DNA of 64,000 nucleotides from Mixta sp031457955 (GCF_031457955.1 NZ_JAVDXN010000003.1:62001-126000), one strand, 5' to 3'. Counted from the first letter of the stretch, positions 24,676 through 33,805 are shown. A program made the numbers and translations. Notes: generated by a model from the letters alone, not told the origin.

Positions 24676-25824
24676 ATGAACATCAACAGCACTCTCATCA
24701 GCGGCTTTCAGGCGCTTAACGACATCGGTTATCTGATAAAAAACCAGCGCAGCCTGCTGCTGGTGACCGATAAAAATATCCGCGCCATTCCTGCGGTGGC
24801 GGCGCTGACGGAACAGCTACAGCGCCAGGCGGAGAGCCTGATCGTTCTGGATAATGTTCCGCCGGAGCCGAGCCAGCATGACGTCGCCGCACAGCTGCAA
24901 AGCCTGAACGGACGTCAGGTAGAAATGGTGATCGGAATTGGCGGGGGCAGCGTACTGGATGTCGCCAAGCTGCTCTCGGTGCTGTGTCTGCCAGATGCAC
25001 CGACGCTGAATCAGCTGCTGGCGGGCGAGAAGCCCACCGCGCGCCTGCCTTCGCTGCTGATCCCGACCACGGCGGGCACCGGATCGGAGGCTACGCCAAA
25101 CGCGATTCTGGCGATCCCGGAGCAGCAGACCAAGGTAGGGATCATTTCACCGGTGATGCTGCCCGATTACGTCGCGCTGGTGCCGGAGCTGACCACCAGC
25201 ATGCCGCCGCATATCGCCTCCTCTACCGGCATCGACGCGCTGTGCCATTTGATTGAATGCTTTACCGCGACCGTCGCCAATCCAGTGAGCGATAACTATG
25301 CGCTGATTGGCCTGAAAAAATTGTTTGCCAGCCTGGAAGCCAGTGTCGCCGAGCCGCACAACCTGCAAGCGCGCCTCGATATGCTGTGGGCCTCTTATTA
25401 TGGCGGCGCGGCGATTGCCCATGCCGGAACGCACCTGGTACACGCCCTCTCCTATCCGCTCGGCGGCAAATATCACCTGCCGCACGGCGTCGCTAACGCC
25501 ATCCTGCTTGCGCCCTGTATGCGTGCGGTACGTCCGGCGGCGGTGGGTAAATTCGCTCAGGCGTATGACTTATTGCCCGATGCCGATCGCCGCCTGAACG
25601 AGGAAGAAAAATCTCACGCGCTGGTGGACTATTTCGCCGCGCTGGTGCGCCGCCTGAAGCTTCCCGCCAGCCTTGATGAGCTGGGGATCAATGCCGATCA
25701 GCTCCCGCAGCTGGTGGAATCGGCGCTGGATGTCCAACGGTTAATTAAAAATGTCCCGACTCAGGTCAGCGCCAGGATGGTGCGGGATATTTATCTGACG
25801 CTCTTTCCCACCCAACAGGCCTGA
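24676..25824 (+). CDS. Iron-containing alcohol dehydrogenase family protein
   Basis: A 382-residue group III alcohol dehydrogenase. The NAD(P)-binding part has IGIGGGSVLDVAKL (about residues 90-103) and IPTTAGTGSEATPNAI. The metal ligands are expected in GIDALCHLIECF (Asp and His) and in HAGTHLVHALSYPLGG plus HLPHGVANA (two His). Family members reduce or oxidise small aldehydes, hydroxyacids or polyols such as lactaldehyde, glycerol and hydroxybutyrate. Here it heads the rightward arm, 14 bases before an aldolase-family gene, so handling an aldehyde or hydroxyacid from aldol cleavage is a reasonable guess. The substrate is not known. Confidence 0.85.
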   Translation: MNINSTLISGFQALNDIGYLIKNQRSLLLVTDKNIRAIPAVAALTEQLQRQAESLIVLDNVPPEPSQHDVAAQLQSLNGRQVEMVIGIGGGSVLDVAKLLSVLCLPDAPTLNQLLAGEKPTARLPSLLIPTTAGTGSEATPNAILAIPEQQTKVGIISPVMLPDYVALVPELTTSMPPHIASSTGIDALCHLIECFTATVANPVSDNYALIGLKKLFASLEASVAEPHNLQARLDMLWASYYGGAAIAHAGTHLVHALSYPLGGKYHLPHGVANAILLAPCMRAVRPAAVGKFAQAYDLLPDADRRLNEEEKSHALVDYFAALVRRLKLPASLDELGINADQLPQLVESALDVQRLIKNVPTQVSARMVRDIYLTLFPTQQA

Positions 25825-25838
25825 ATAACGAGGTAATC

Positions 25839-26723
25839 ATGAAACAGAAAATTGAAGGCGTGCTGACTGCGATTGTCACCACCTTTGATGCCGCAGGCGC
25901 TTTTAAACCCACGGCACAGCGCCAGCAGGTACGCCGTCAGCTGCAGGCAGGCAACGGTATTTTTTGTGGCGGCACCAACGGCGAATTCTTTGTGCTGAAT
26001 GAGCAAGAGAAGCTGGCGGTGACGCAAACCTGTGTCGATGAGACTGCGGGTCGGGCGCCGGTCGTGGCGCATATTGGCGAGATCGCCACACGAGAAACCA
26101 TCCGCCTGGGCAAGCAGGTGGCGCAGCTGGGTGTGGATGCCGTTTCGGCGATCACGCCCTGGTTTGTGCCGCTTAAACAGGAGGAGCTGATCGGACATTA
26201 CCTTCGCGTGGCGGACGCGCTCGAGGTGCCGCTGTTCTTGTATAACATTCCGGCGCGCACCGGCAATACGCTCCAGCCGGAAACGGTACGTACGCTGGCC
26301 GCGCATCCCAATATCATCGGCATCAAAGACAGCGCCGGTAGCTACGAGAGCCTGCAAGGTTTTCTTCAGGCCGCGCAGGGCGCAGAAAACTTCACCGTGT
26401 TGAACGGGCCAGATTCACTGATTCATCGCGGCCTCGTGGAAGGCTGCTCCGCCTGCATTTCGGGCCTGGCCAACGTCGCGCCGCAAGCGATCAATGCCAT
26501 CTGGCGCACTTACCAGGCGGGCGATCTTGCCGCATCACAACTCGCCCAGGAAAACGTCACCGGTCTGCGTACCGATTTGTACAGCGTTGCCTTCTCTCCC
26601 GCCGCGGTGAAAAAAGCGCTGGCGCTAATGGGACAGGATGTCGGCGAAAGCCGCTATGCGGTGCAGTTCAGCGCCGCAGACGAACAGCGCATCCGACAGA
26701 TTGTGAATCAGTATCTGCAATAA
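25839..26723 (+). CDS. Dihydrodipicolinate synthase/KDG-aldolase family lyase
   Basis: A 294-residue class I (Schiff base) aldolase of the DHDPS/N-acetylneuraminate lyase superfamily. The key residues are present: Y135 in LYNIPARTG and the Schiff-base K163 in GIKDSAG, with the pyruvate-binding GGTNGEFF loop at about residues 44-51. GTNGEFF is not the GSTGEG form of N-acetylneuraminate lyase. It is more like enzymes cleaving 2-keto-3-deoxy sugar acids or 4-hydroxy-2-oxo acids to pyruvate plus an aldehyde. Lysine-pathway DapA is unlikely in this catabolic setting. It lies between the iron-type dehydrogenase and the symporter; 78 bases then precede the symporter. Confidence 0.85.
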   Translation: MKQKIEGVLTAIVTTFDAAGAFKPTAQRQQVRRQLQAGNGIFCGGTNGEFFVLNEQEKLAVTQTCVDETAGRAPVVAHIGEIATRETIRLGKQVAQLGVDAVSAITPWFVPLKQEELIGHYLRVADALEVPLFLYNIPARTGNTLQPETVRTLAAHPNIIGIKDSAGSYESLQGFLQAAQGAENFTVLNGPDSLIHRGLVEGCSACISGLANVAPQAINAIWRTYQAGDLAASQLAQENVTGLRTDLYSVAFSPAAVKKALALMGQDVGESRYAVQFSAADEQRIRQIVNQYLQ

Positions 26724-26801
26724 CAAAAACAATATCTCCGCCTGATTACGTGAAAAAGAGGGGGTTAGCCCCCGGGTTCATTACGTCTGAGAGAGGCCAT
26801 A

Positions 26802-28211
26802 ATGAAAGAATTTACCACTACCGATACGCTGATCATTATTGGAATAGTGATCGCGTATATCTTATTTACCACCTGGATGACCTGGCGGCTGCGCAGTAAA
26901 AGCAGCGGCGACTTTATGGAAGGCTCGCGCGCGATGCCAGCGTTTATCGTCGGCGTGATGCTGATGTCAGAATATATCGGCGCAAAATCCACTATCGGCA
27001 CCGCCCAGGCCGCGTTTGAACACGGCTTTGCCGCTTCCTGGTCGGTGATTGGCGCGGCGATCGGCTTTCCGCTGTTCGGCCTGCTGCTGGTAAAACGTAT
27101 CTATAACACCGGCAAAATCACGATTTCCGGCGCGATTGCGGAGAAGTACGGCAATTCCACGAAAAATATCATCTCCATTATTATGATTTATGCCCTGCTG
27201 CTGGTGAACGTAGGGAACTACGTCAGCGGCGCGGCGGCTATCTCAACCGTACTGAAAGTGAATCTGCCGGTTGCCGCCTTTATCACCGCCATTGTCAGCA
27301 CCTTTTACTTCGCCTTTGGCGGTATGAAAGGCATGGCCTGGGTAACGCTGCTGCACAGCGGGATAAAATATTTCGGCATCCTGGTGATTCTTGGCGTTGC
27401 GCTGCATATGAGCGGCGGTATTTCACCAATGGTGCAGCAAATGCCGGACTTTTACTGGACCTGGGATGGCCATATCGGCGCCAGCACCATTTTTGCCTGG
27501 CTGATCGGTACTATCGGCTCGATTTTCTGTACCCAGTTTGTGATTCAGGCGATCTCCTCCACTAAGGATGCCGCCTCGGCGAAGCGCGCCACCTGGATTG
27601 CCTTTCTGTTCTGTCTGCCGATAGCGATCGCCATCGCGATTATCGGCGTCGCCGCGAAGTTTTTGCATCCTAATATCGATAGCCTCTATGCCCTGCCGGT
27701 TTTCTTACAGGATATGAACCCGTGGCTGGCGGGCATCGTGACCACCTCGCTGGTGGCCTCGATTTTCGTCAGCGTCAGCACCGTGGCGCTGGCCATCGCC
27801 TCGCTGATTGTGAAAGATTTCTATGTCCCGCTGCGCAACCCCACGCCGGAGCGCGAGTTTAAAATGACGCGCTGGCTGTCGCTGGCGATTGGCTTTCTGC
27901 CGTTGATCTTTGTGCTGTTCGTGCCGGAAGTGCTAAAGCTCTCGTTCTTTACCCGCGCGATTCGCCTGTCGATTTCCGTGGTGGCAATGATGGCCTTTTA
28001 TCTGCCTTTCTTTAAAAGTGCCCGTGGCGCAAATGCCGGACTGATCGGCGCCTGCGTGGTGACCTCTGTCTGGTATCTGCTGGGCGATCCTTTTGGCATT
28101 AACAATATGTACATCGCCCTGATTACCCCGGCGGTGATTATGGTGCTGGATCATCTGATTCCGCAAAAACGTCCGGTGAGCAAAACGAATATGCAAAAGA
28201 GTGGAGCCTGA
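26802..28211 (+). CDS. Sodium:solute symporter (SSS) family transporter
   Basis: A 469-residue inner-membrane protein with about 12-13 hydrophobic segments, the LeuT-like SSS fold. Recognisable parts are the first helix LIIIGIVIAYILFTTWMTW, the conserved VGVMLMSEYIGAKSTIGTAQ region, and KDFYVPLRNPTPE between later helices. SSS proteins bring in sugars, carboxylates, sialic acid or amino acids with sodium. A small GC-rich hairpin lies just before the gene (GGGGG...CCCCC near 26760), so a second promoter or partial attenuation is possible. It is adjacent to the sialidase-fold gene and probably imports the substrate for the rightward arm. Confidence 0.87.
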   Translation: MKEFTTTDTLIIIGIVIAYILFTTWMTWRLRSKSSGDFMEGSRAMPAFIVGVMLMSEYIGAKSTIGTAQAAFEHGFAASWSVIGAAIGFPLFGLLLVKRIYNTGKITISGAIAEKYGNSTKNIISIIMIYALLLVNVGNYVSGAAAISTVLKVNLPVAAFITAIVSTFYFAFGGMKGMAWVTLLHSGIKYFGILVILGVALHMSGGISPMVQQMPDFYWTWDGHIGASTIFAWLIGTIGSIFCTQFVIQAISSTKDAASAKRATWIAFLFCLPIAIAIAIIGVAAKFLHPNIDSLYALPVFLQDMNPWLAGIVTTSLVASIFVSVSTVALAIASLIVKDFYVPLRNPTPEREFKMTRWLSLAIGFLPLIFVLFVPEVLKLSFFTRAIRLSISVVAMMAFYLPFFKSARGANAGLIGACVVTSVWYLLGDPFGINNMYIALITPAVIMVLDHLIPQKRPVSKTNMQKSGA

Positions 28212-28212
28212 A

Positions 28213-29412
28213 ATGATGCAAGCAACCCTTACCGCGCCTTTTGAAGGCAAAATTGAGACCGCAAATGGTGAACCGCTGTGCCTGACGGCGATGTTGCCCT
28301 CGCCCTGCCCGCAAAACCATGCGGCCAATCTGCTGCCGCTGCCGAACGGCGACCTGCTTTGCGTCTGGTTTGGCGGCACGCAGGAAGGCATTGCGGATAT
28401 CTCAATTTACTGCTCGCGGCTAAAGCACGGCAGCGATCAATGGTCGGCGGCGCAGCGCCTTTCGGACGATGCCAGCCGTTCCGAGCAAAACCCGGTGCTG
28501 TTTCTGGCGCCGGATAACGTGCTGTGGCTGTTATGGACCGCGCAGAAATCGGGCAATCAGGATACGGCGATCGTGCGCTATCGCCAGTCGCACGACCTGG
28601 GTAACAGTTGGGGCGAGATTAATACGCTGCTGGATAAGCCCGGCACCTTTATCCGTCAGCCAATTGTGGTAATGCCCAATGGCGACTGGCTGCTGCCGGT
28701 GTTCTATTGCCAGACCGCGCCGGGTGAAAAATGGGTAGGCAATAACGATATCAGCGCGGTGAAAATTTCACGCGATCGCGGCCAGAGCTGGCAGGACGTG
28801 CCGGTTCCTGACAGTACCGGCTGCGTGCATATGAATATTACGCTGCTGCAAGATGGCTCGCTGCTGGCGCTCTACCGCAGCCGCTGGGCGGACTTTATCT
28901 GGCAGAGCCGTTCCAGCGATGGCGGCCAGAGCTGGAGCGCGCCGCAGCCCACCGCCCTGCCTAACAACAACTCCTCCATTCAGGTCACCACGTTGAGCAA
29001 CGGCGACCTGGCGCTGGTGTTCAATAATATCAGCGCCGCAGAAGCCAGCGAACGCCGCGCCTCGCTGTATGACGAAATTGAAGATGAAGAGGATGCGCCG
29101 GACGTCAAGGAGCCATCGATCGGCGCTGACGGTCGCAGCGCCTTCTGGGGCGCGCCGCGTGCGCCGATGACGTTGGCTATTTCCCGAGACGGCGGCAAAA
29201 GCTGGCCGTGGCAGCGGAATCTGGAAGAAGGGGACGGTTATTGCATGACCAACAATTCGCAGCAGAAGCTGAATCGAGAACTCTCTTACCCCAGCATCAA
29301 GCAGGGGCCGGATGGCCTGCTGCATATCGCTTATACCTGGCATCGTCAGGCGATTAAATATATCTGCGTGGATGAGAGCTGGGTTACCGGCCAGCCGGGG
29401 AGGACAGCATGA
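28213..29412 (+). CDS. Cytoplasmic sialidase-fold (BNR/Asp-box) protein
   Basis: A 399-residue six-bladed beta-propeller protein of the BNR_2/exo-sialidase type. Four Asp-box motifs are visible: SHDLGNSW (~126), SRDRGQSW (~186), SSDGGQSW (~235) and SRDGGKSW (~324). IRQP near residue 147 may take the place of the sialidase (F/Y)RIP motif. There is no signal peptide, which is unusual for a glycan-degrading sialidase and argues for an imported small substrate. An acidic insert (EIEDEEDAPD, ~289) is distinctive. ATG 28213 has GGAG six bases upstream, overlapping the symporter stop. True sialidase activity is doubtful; hydrolysis or lysis of an acidic sugar glycoside is inferred. Confidence 0.75.
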   Translation: MMQATLTAPFEGKIETANGEPLCLTAMLPSPCPQNHAANLLPLPNGDLLCVWFGGTQEGIADISIYCSRLKHGSDQWSAAQRLSDDASRSEQNPVLFLAPDNVLWLLWTAQKSGNQDTAIVRYRQSHDLGNSWGEINTLLDKPGTFIRQPIVVMPNGDWLLPVFYCQTAPGEKWVGNNDISAVKISRDRGQSWQDVPVPDSTGCVHMNITLLQDGSLLALYRSRWADFIWQSRSSDGGQSWSAPQPTALPNNNSSIQVTTLSNGDLALVFNNISAAEASERRASLYDEIEDEEDAPDVKEPSIGADGRSAFWGAPRAPMTLAISRDGGKSWPWQRNLEEGDGYCMTNNSQQKLNRELSYPSIKQGPDGLLHIAYTWHRQAIKYICVDESWVTGQPGRTA

Positions 29413-29885
29413 TTACAGGTAATTTGCAGGCGCTGGCGCTGGCGACGCTGCCCGATACGCTGTACGCGCTGCTGGCGCGCCCGGAATGCGCGCTGGCGGC
29501 GCTCCAGGCGAGGCCGAATGGTCGCTGGCAGCCGGAGGGCGATCGCTGGTTTTGCACGATTAGCGACAGCGAAACCGCCCCCGCCAGCCAGCGACATACC
29601 GAGTATCACCGACAGTGGCTGGATATTCAGGTGCTGTTAGCAGGCGAAGAGATTATTGGTTATGACGTGGCGGACGCACGTCAGATCGCGGCCGAGGAGC
29701 GCAAGCCCGATCTGTTTATTGTGGAGCAGGCGCAGCTGCGTCAGCAGCTTCACCTACAGCCGGGCGATTTTGCCATTTTTGCACCGGGCGAAGCGCATCA
29801 GGCGCTGTGCGCAGTGGATAAACCGGCACGGGTACGCAAAGCGGTCTTTAAGGTCTCACCTGAGATGCTGCGGGGGAAAACATGA
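29409..29885 (+). CDS. YhcH/YjgK/YiaL family protein
   Basis: A 158-residue cupin-fold protein of the YhcH/YjgK/YiaL (DUF386) family. Conserved parts are EYHRQWLDIQVLLAGEEIIGY and the later metal-binding pattern AIFAPGEAHQALCAV. E. coli YhcH is in the sialic acid operon and is thought to act as an anomerase for N-glycolylneuraminate; YiaL lies in a gulonate-type operon. The presence of this family supports an acidic sugar substrate for the locus. It overlaps its two neighbours by four bases each. The N-terminal part is longer and more divergent than in E. coli YhcH. Confidence 0.85.
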   Translation: MITGNLQALALATLPDTLYALLARPECALAALQARPNGRWQPEGDRWFCTISDSETAPASQRHTEYHRQWLDIQVLLAGEEIIGYDVADARQIAAEERKPDLFIVEQAQLRQQLHLQPGDFAIFAPGEAHQALCAVDKPARVRKAVFKVSPEMLRGKT

Positions 29886-30562
29886 GCCGCCACGCGCTGG
29901 TAACCGGCGCCAGCTCTGGTATCGGACGCACTATCGTTGAGCGGCTGTTGCAGGAGGGCTGGCAGGTCAGCGGGCTGAGCCGCTCGGCAGCAGGCTGCGA
30001 TCATCCTGCCCTGCGTTCGATTGCCGTCGATCTCTGCGATCGCCGCGCGCTGGCGGAAGTGCTGCCCGCGCTCCCGCCGGTGGATGCGTTTATTCATGCT
30101 GCCGGGATGATGCAGGCCGCCGCACTGGGCGCACTGGATGAGGAGATCAGCCAGCGGCTGTGGTATCTGCATGTACAGGTGGCGGAGACTATCGCCAATG
30201 CGCTGGCGGAAAGCCTGCCCGCTGACGGACGCATTATCCTGATCGGCAGCCGCACCTCACGCGGCGCGGCAGGCCGCAGCCAGTATGTCAGCACCAAAGC
30301 AGCGATGACCGGAATGGTGCGTAGCTGGGCGGCAGAACTGGCTCCGCGCGGCATTACCGCGAACGTGGTGGCGCCGGGTGCAACGGCGACGCCGATGCTG
30401 AACCAGCCGGGACGCGCCAGCTCACCGCCAAAGCTGCCGCCGATAGGCCGCTATATTCAACCGGATGAGGTGGCCGCGCTGGTAAGTTTTCTGCTTTCGC
30501 CCGCCGCCGCGGCGATCACCGGGCAGGAGATAGCGATCTGCGGCGGGGCGTCGCTTAGCTAG
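29882..30562 (+). CDS. Short-chain dehydrogenase/reductase
   Basis: A 226-residue classical SDR. The NAD(P)-binding TGASSGIG motif is at residues 8-15, HAAGMM replaces NNAG, the catalytic serine is in LIGSRTSRGA, and the catalytic pair is YVSTK. The C-terminus ends ITGQEIAICGGAS as is usual. SRSAAG after the second strand hints at NADP preference. It is the last gene of the rightward arm, overlapping the YhcH-family gene by four bases. A role in oxidising or reducing a sugar-acid intermediate is inferred; the substrate is unknown. Beyond it is the conserved yacL-acnB backbone. Confidence 0.85.
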   Translation: MSRHALVTGASSGIGRTIVERLLQEGWQVSGLSRSAAGCDHPALRSIAVDLCDRRALAEVLPALPPVDAFIHAAGMMQAAALGALDEEISQRLWYLHVQVAETIANALAESLPADGRIILIGSRTSRGAAGRSQYVSTKAAMTGMVRSWAAELAPRGITANVVAPGATATPMLNQPGRASSPPKLPPIGRYIQPDEVAALVSFLLSPAAAAITGQEIAICGGASLS

Positions 30563-30613
30563 CCTGGCCGCACAGTCTGGCTGGCTTAGCGTAAGCCGCT
30601 AATGTCTGAAGCA

Positions 30614-30640
30614 CACAAGGGCTACGGCCTTGCCCTTGTG
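30614..30640. repeat. Inverted repeat between the SDR gene and yacL
   Basis: CACAAGGG (30614-30621) and CCCTTGTG (30633-30640) form a perfect 8-bp stem between two convergent genes. There is no T-run. It may still help end both messages. Confidence 0.5.
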
Positions 30641-30642
30641 GC

Positions 30643-31005
30643 TTAGCGTCCCTGCATAAAAGCACGGTAGGCGGCAATCACCGCCAGGAAATCTTCGATG
30701 CCGCAAAAGGAGAGGCTTTCTTCGTCGTAGTAGCTCATGCCCTCTTCCAGCTCATCGGTATCAAAGGCCAGCTGGTTGGCGCGAATCATCACTTCTTCGC
30801 CATTCAGCGAGAGATGATATTCGTGTCCCTGATGCAGCCATTCCCTTTCGCTGCCTTTTACCTGCGCCGCCGCCGCTTCCACTTCATCCAGCAGCGCCAT
30901 ATTGCCCTTCACTTCCTCGTTAAACCACTGGCCGACCGCCTCGTGGCCCATACTCATGCGCACTTTTACCTGATTGGTGACGTCGCGTAAAAATTCATAT
31001 TCCAT
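30643..31005 (-). CDS. yacL: YacL family protein
   Basis: YacL is a conserved enterobacterial protein (UPF0231) of unknown function encoded next to acnB. The 120-residue product has the E. coli length and nearly the same sequence: MEYEFLRDVTNQVKVRMSMG, HEAVGQWFNEEV, and the acidic GMSYYDEESLSFCGIEDFL near the C-terminus. It is acidic, soluble and without signal peptide. It is transcribed leftward, downstream of acnB but beyond the acnB terminator, so it has its own promoter in the 200-base gap. Confidence 0.93.
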   Translation of the reverse strand: MEYEFLRDVTNQVKVRMSMGHEAVGQWFNEEVKGNMALLDEVEAAAAQVKGSEREWLHQGHEYHLSLNGEEVMIRANQLAFDTDELEEGMSYYDEESLSFCGIEDFLAVIAAYRAFMQGR

Positions 31006-31160
31006 ATTGCTGCCCTTCGCGCACGCTGCTGCGCTTCAATTCACGGTATTGCACGCATTATCGCAGCCTGACGCACGAAAAGCAGCGCCTGACGCAACGC
31101 TTTCGCAAGAAAAGCGCTCAGGAGCCATCATCGCAAGGGAAGCCGACTTTTTGCAGACGT

Positions 31161-31187
31161 AAAAAAAGGGCGGATAGCTCCGCCCTT
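31161..31187 (-). terminator. Rho-independent terminator of acnB
   Basis: Read leftward, GGGCGG-AGCTAT-CCGCCC is followed by seven T. It begins about 20 bases past the acnB stop. Confidence 0.92.
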
Positions 31188-31207
31188 CTGTATCGCTGTT
31201 ATTTATC

Positions 31208-33805
31208 TCAGACCGCAGTCTGGAAAATTACATCTTTCGCTTTTTCCGTATACTGATTCAGCTGGTCAAAGTTCAGATAGCGATAGGTATCCACCGCGGT
31301 TTTATCAACCTGAGACATGAACTGCTGATACTCGTCCGGGGTCGGCAGGCGGCCCAGCAGCGAAGAGACCGCAGCCAGCTCGGCAGAAGCCAGGTAAACG
31401 TTGGCACCGGTACCCAGACGGTTCGGGAAGTTACGCGTCGAGGTAGAAACCACGGTTGCGCCATCCGCTACACGCGCCTGGTTACCCATGCACAGCGAGC
31501 AGCCCGGGATCTCAATGCGCGCGCCGCTTTTACCGAATACGCTGTAATAGCCCTCTTCGGTAAGCTGCGCGGCATCCATTTTGGTCGGCGGCGCAACCCA
31601 CAGGCGGGTCGGCAGCTGGCCTTTATGGCTGTCTAGCAGTTTACCCGCCGCACGGAAGTGACCGATGTTGGTCATACAGGAACCGATAAAGACCTCGTCG
31701 ATCTTCTCGTTCTGTACGTCCGACAGCAAACGGGCATCGTCCGGGTCGTTCGGCGCGCACAGGATCGGCTCCTTGATTTCCGCCAGATCAATTTCGATCA
31801 CCGCAGCGTATTCCGCGTCGGCATCGCCTTCCAGCAGCTGCGGATCCGCCAGCCATTTCTCCATGCCCTGAATACGACGCTCCAGCGTACGACGATCGCC
31901 GTAGCCTTCCGCAATCATCCATTTCAGCAGCACGATGTTGGAGTTGAGATACTCAATGATCGGCGCTTTATCCAGTTTGATGGTACAACCGGCGGCAGAA
32001 CGTTCAGCAGAGGCATCAGACAGCTCGAACGCCTGCTCGACTTTCAGCTCCGGCAAGCCTTCGATTTCCAGAATGCGACCAGAGAAAATGTTCTTCTTAC
32101 CTTTTTTCTCAACGGTCAGCAGGCCCTGTTTGATCGCGTACAGCGGGATCGCATGCACCAGATCGCGCAGGGTGATGCCCGGCTGCATTTTGCCTTTAAA
32201 GCGTACCAGCACTGATTCCGGCATATCCAGCGGCATCACGCCGGTCGCGGCAGCAAACGCCACCAGACCAGAACCCGCCGGGAAAGAGATGCCGATCGGG
32301 AAACGGGTGTGCGAGTCACCGCCGGTGCCCACGGTATCCGGCAGCAGCATACGGTTCAGCCAGCTGTGGATAATGCCGTCGCCCGGACGCAGCGACACGC
32401 CGCCACGGTTCATAATAAAGTCCGGCAGCGTATGGTGCGTCTGCACGTCAACCGGCTTCGGATAGGCGGCGGTATGACAGAATGATTGCATCACCAGATC
32501 GGCGGAGAAGCCAAGGCAGGCGAGATCTTTCAGCTCATCGCGCGTCATCGGACCGGTGGTATCCTGAGAACCCACGGAGGTCATCTTCGGTTCGCAATAT
32601 TGTCCTGGGCGAATGCCGTCCACGCCACAGGCGCGACCTACCATTTTCTGCGCCAGAGAGAAACCGCGCGTACTTTCCGCCACATCTTTCGCCTGACGGA
32701 ACACATCGCTGTGCGGCAAGCCGAGCGACTCACGCGCTTTGGTGGTCAGGCCGCGACCGATGATCAGCGGAATACGGCCACCGGCACGCACTTCATCCAG
32801 CAGCACTTCGGTTTTCAGCGCGAACTCAGCCAGCAGCTCGCCGGTCTCATGGTTACGCACTTCACCTTTATAAGGGTAGATATCGATTACATCGCCCGTA
32901 TTCAGGTTGTTAACGTCCACTTCGATCGGCAGTGCGCCCGCATCTTCCATGGTGTTAAAGAAGATTGGCGCGATTTTACCGCCCAGCACCACGCCGCCGC
33001 CTTTTTTGTTCGGCACGTAAGGGATATCGTCGCCCATAAACCACAGCACCGAGTTGGTAGCGGATTTACGTGAAGAACCGGTACCGACAACGTCGCCGAC
33101 GTAGGCCAGCGGGAAACCTTTCGCCTGTAATGCTTCGATCTGCTTGATCGGACCAACGTTGCCCGGCTCATCCGGCTCGATGCCTTCGCGGGCGTTTTTC
33201 AACATCGCCAGCGCATGCAGCGGGATATCAGGACGTGACCAGGCATCCGGCGCCGGAGAGAGATCGTCGGTGTTGGTTTCGCCGGTGACTTTGAATACGG
33301 TAACGGTGATTTTTTCCGCCAGCGCCGGACGATTCAGATACCATTCGGCATTCGCCCATGACTGCATGACCTGCTGCGCGTGCGGATTACCTGCTTTGGC
33401 TTTTTCTTCCACATCATAGAAGTTATCGAACATCAGCAGCGTATTGCACAGCGCTTTGGCCGCGATAGGTGCCAGCTTCTCACTATCCAGCGCATCGATC
33501 AGCGGATGAATGTTATAGCCGCCCTGCATGGTACCCAGCAGTTCGATCGCTTTTTCAGGTGTTACCAGAGGAGAGGTCGTTTCGCCTTTGGCGATAGCAG
33601 CCAGGAAACCGGCTTTGACATAGGCCGCTTCATCAACACCTGGCGGCACGCGATTAATTAACAGATCGGACAGGAATTCTTCTTCACCCGCAGGAGGGTT
33701 CTTCAGCAGTTCAACCAGCGCGGCCATTTGGGATGCATCTAAAGGTTTAGCAACAATTCCCTGGGCAGCACGCTCGGCAACGTGCTTACGGTATTCATCT
33801 AGCAC
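31208..33805 (-). CDS. acnB: Aconitate hydratase B
   Basis: AcnB is the main citric-acid-cycle aconitase and, as apo-protein, binds mRNA under iron or oxidative stress. From GTG 33805 the product has 865 residues like E. coli AcnB; GAGGAG lies six bases before it, and the frame open to 33913 is not used. The N-terminal HEAT-like domain (EYRKHVAERAAQG) is followed by the swivel domain (PLAYVGDVVGTGSSRKSATN) and the cluster-binding core. Iron-sulfur ligands are in FIGSCMTNIG and PGCSLCMGNQAR. It is monocistronic with a clear terminator. Confidence 0.98.
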   Translation of the reverse strand: MLDEYRKHVAERAAQGIVAKPLDASQMAALVELLKNPPAGEEEFLSDLLINRVPPGVDEAAYVKAGFLAAIAKGETTSPLVTPEKAIELLGTMQGGYNIHPLIDALDSEKLAPIAAKALCNTLLMFDNFYDVEEKAKAGNPHAQQVMQSWANAEWYLNRPALAEKITVTVFKVTGETNTDDLSPAPDAWSRPDIPLHALAMLKNAREGIEPDEPGNVGPIKQIEALQAKGFPLAYVGDVVGTGSSRKSATNSVLWFMGDDIPYVPNKKGGGVVLGGKIAPIFFNTMEDAGALPIEVDVNNLNTGDVIDIYPYKGEVRNHETGELLAEFALKTEVLLDEVRAGGRIPLIIGRGLTTKARESLGLPHSDVFRQAKDVAESTRGFSLAQKMVGRACGVDGIRPGQYCEPKMTSVGSQDTTGPMTRDELKDLACLGFSADLVMQSFCHTAAYPKPVDVQTHHTLPDFIMNRGGVSLRPGDGIIHSWLNRMLLPDTVGTGGDSHTRFPIGISFPAGSGLVAFAAATGVMPLDMPESVLVRFKGKMQPGITLRDLVHAIPLYAIKQGLLTVEKKGKKNIFSGRILEIEGLPELKVEQAFELSDASAERSAAGCTIKLDKAPIIEYLNSNIVLLKWMIAEGYGDRRTLERRIQGMEKWLADPQLLEGDADAEYAAVIEIDLAEIKEPILCAPNDPDDARLLSDVQNEKIDEVFIGSCMTNIGHFRAAGKLLDSHKGQLPTRLWVAPPTKMDAAQLTEEGYYSVFGKSGARIEIPGCSLCMGNQARVADGATVVSTSTRNFPNRLGTGANVYLASAELAAVSSLLGRLPTPDEYQQFMSQVDKTAVDTYRYLNFDQLNQYTEKAKDVIFQTAV

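Noticed and set aside
25839..26723. Reading the DHDPS-family gene as N-acetylneuraminate lyase (nanA) because a sialidase-fold gene and a YhcH gene are nearby
   Set aside because: The GGTNGEFF loop differs from the GSTGEG loop of N-acetylneuraminate lyase, and no nanK, nanE or nanR is present.
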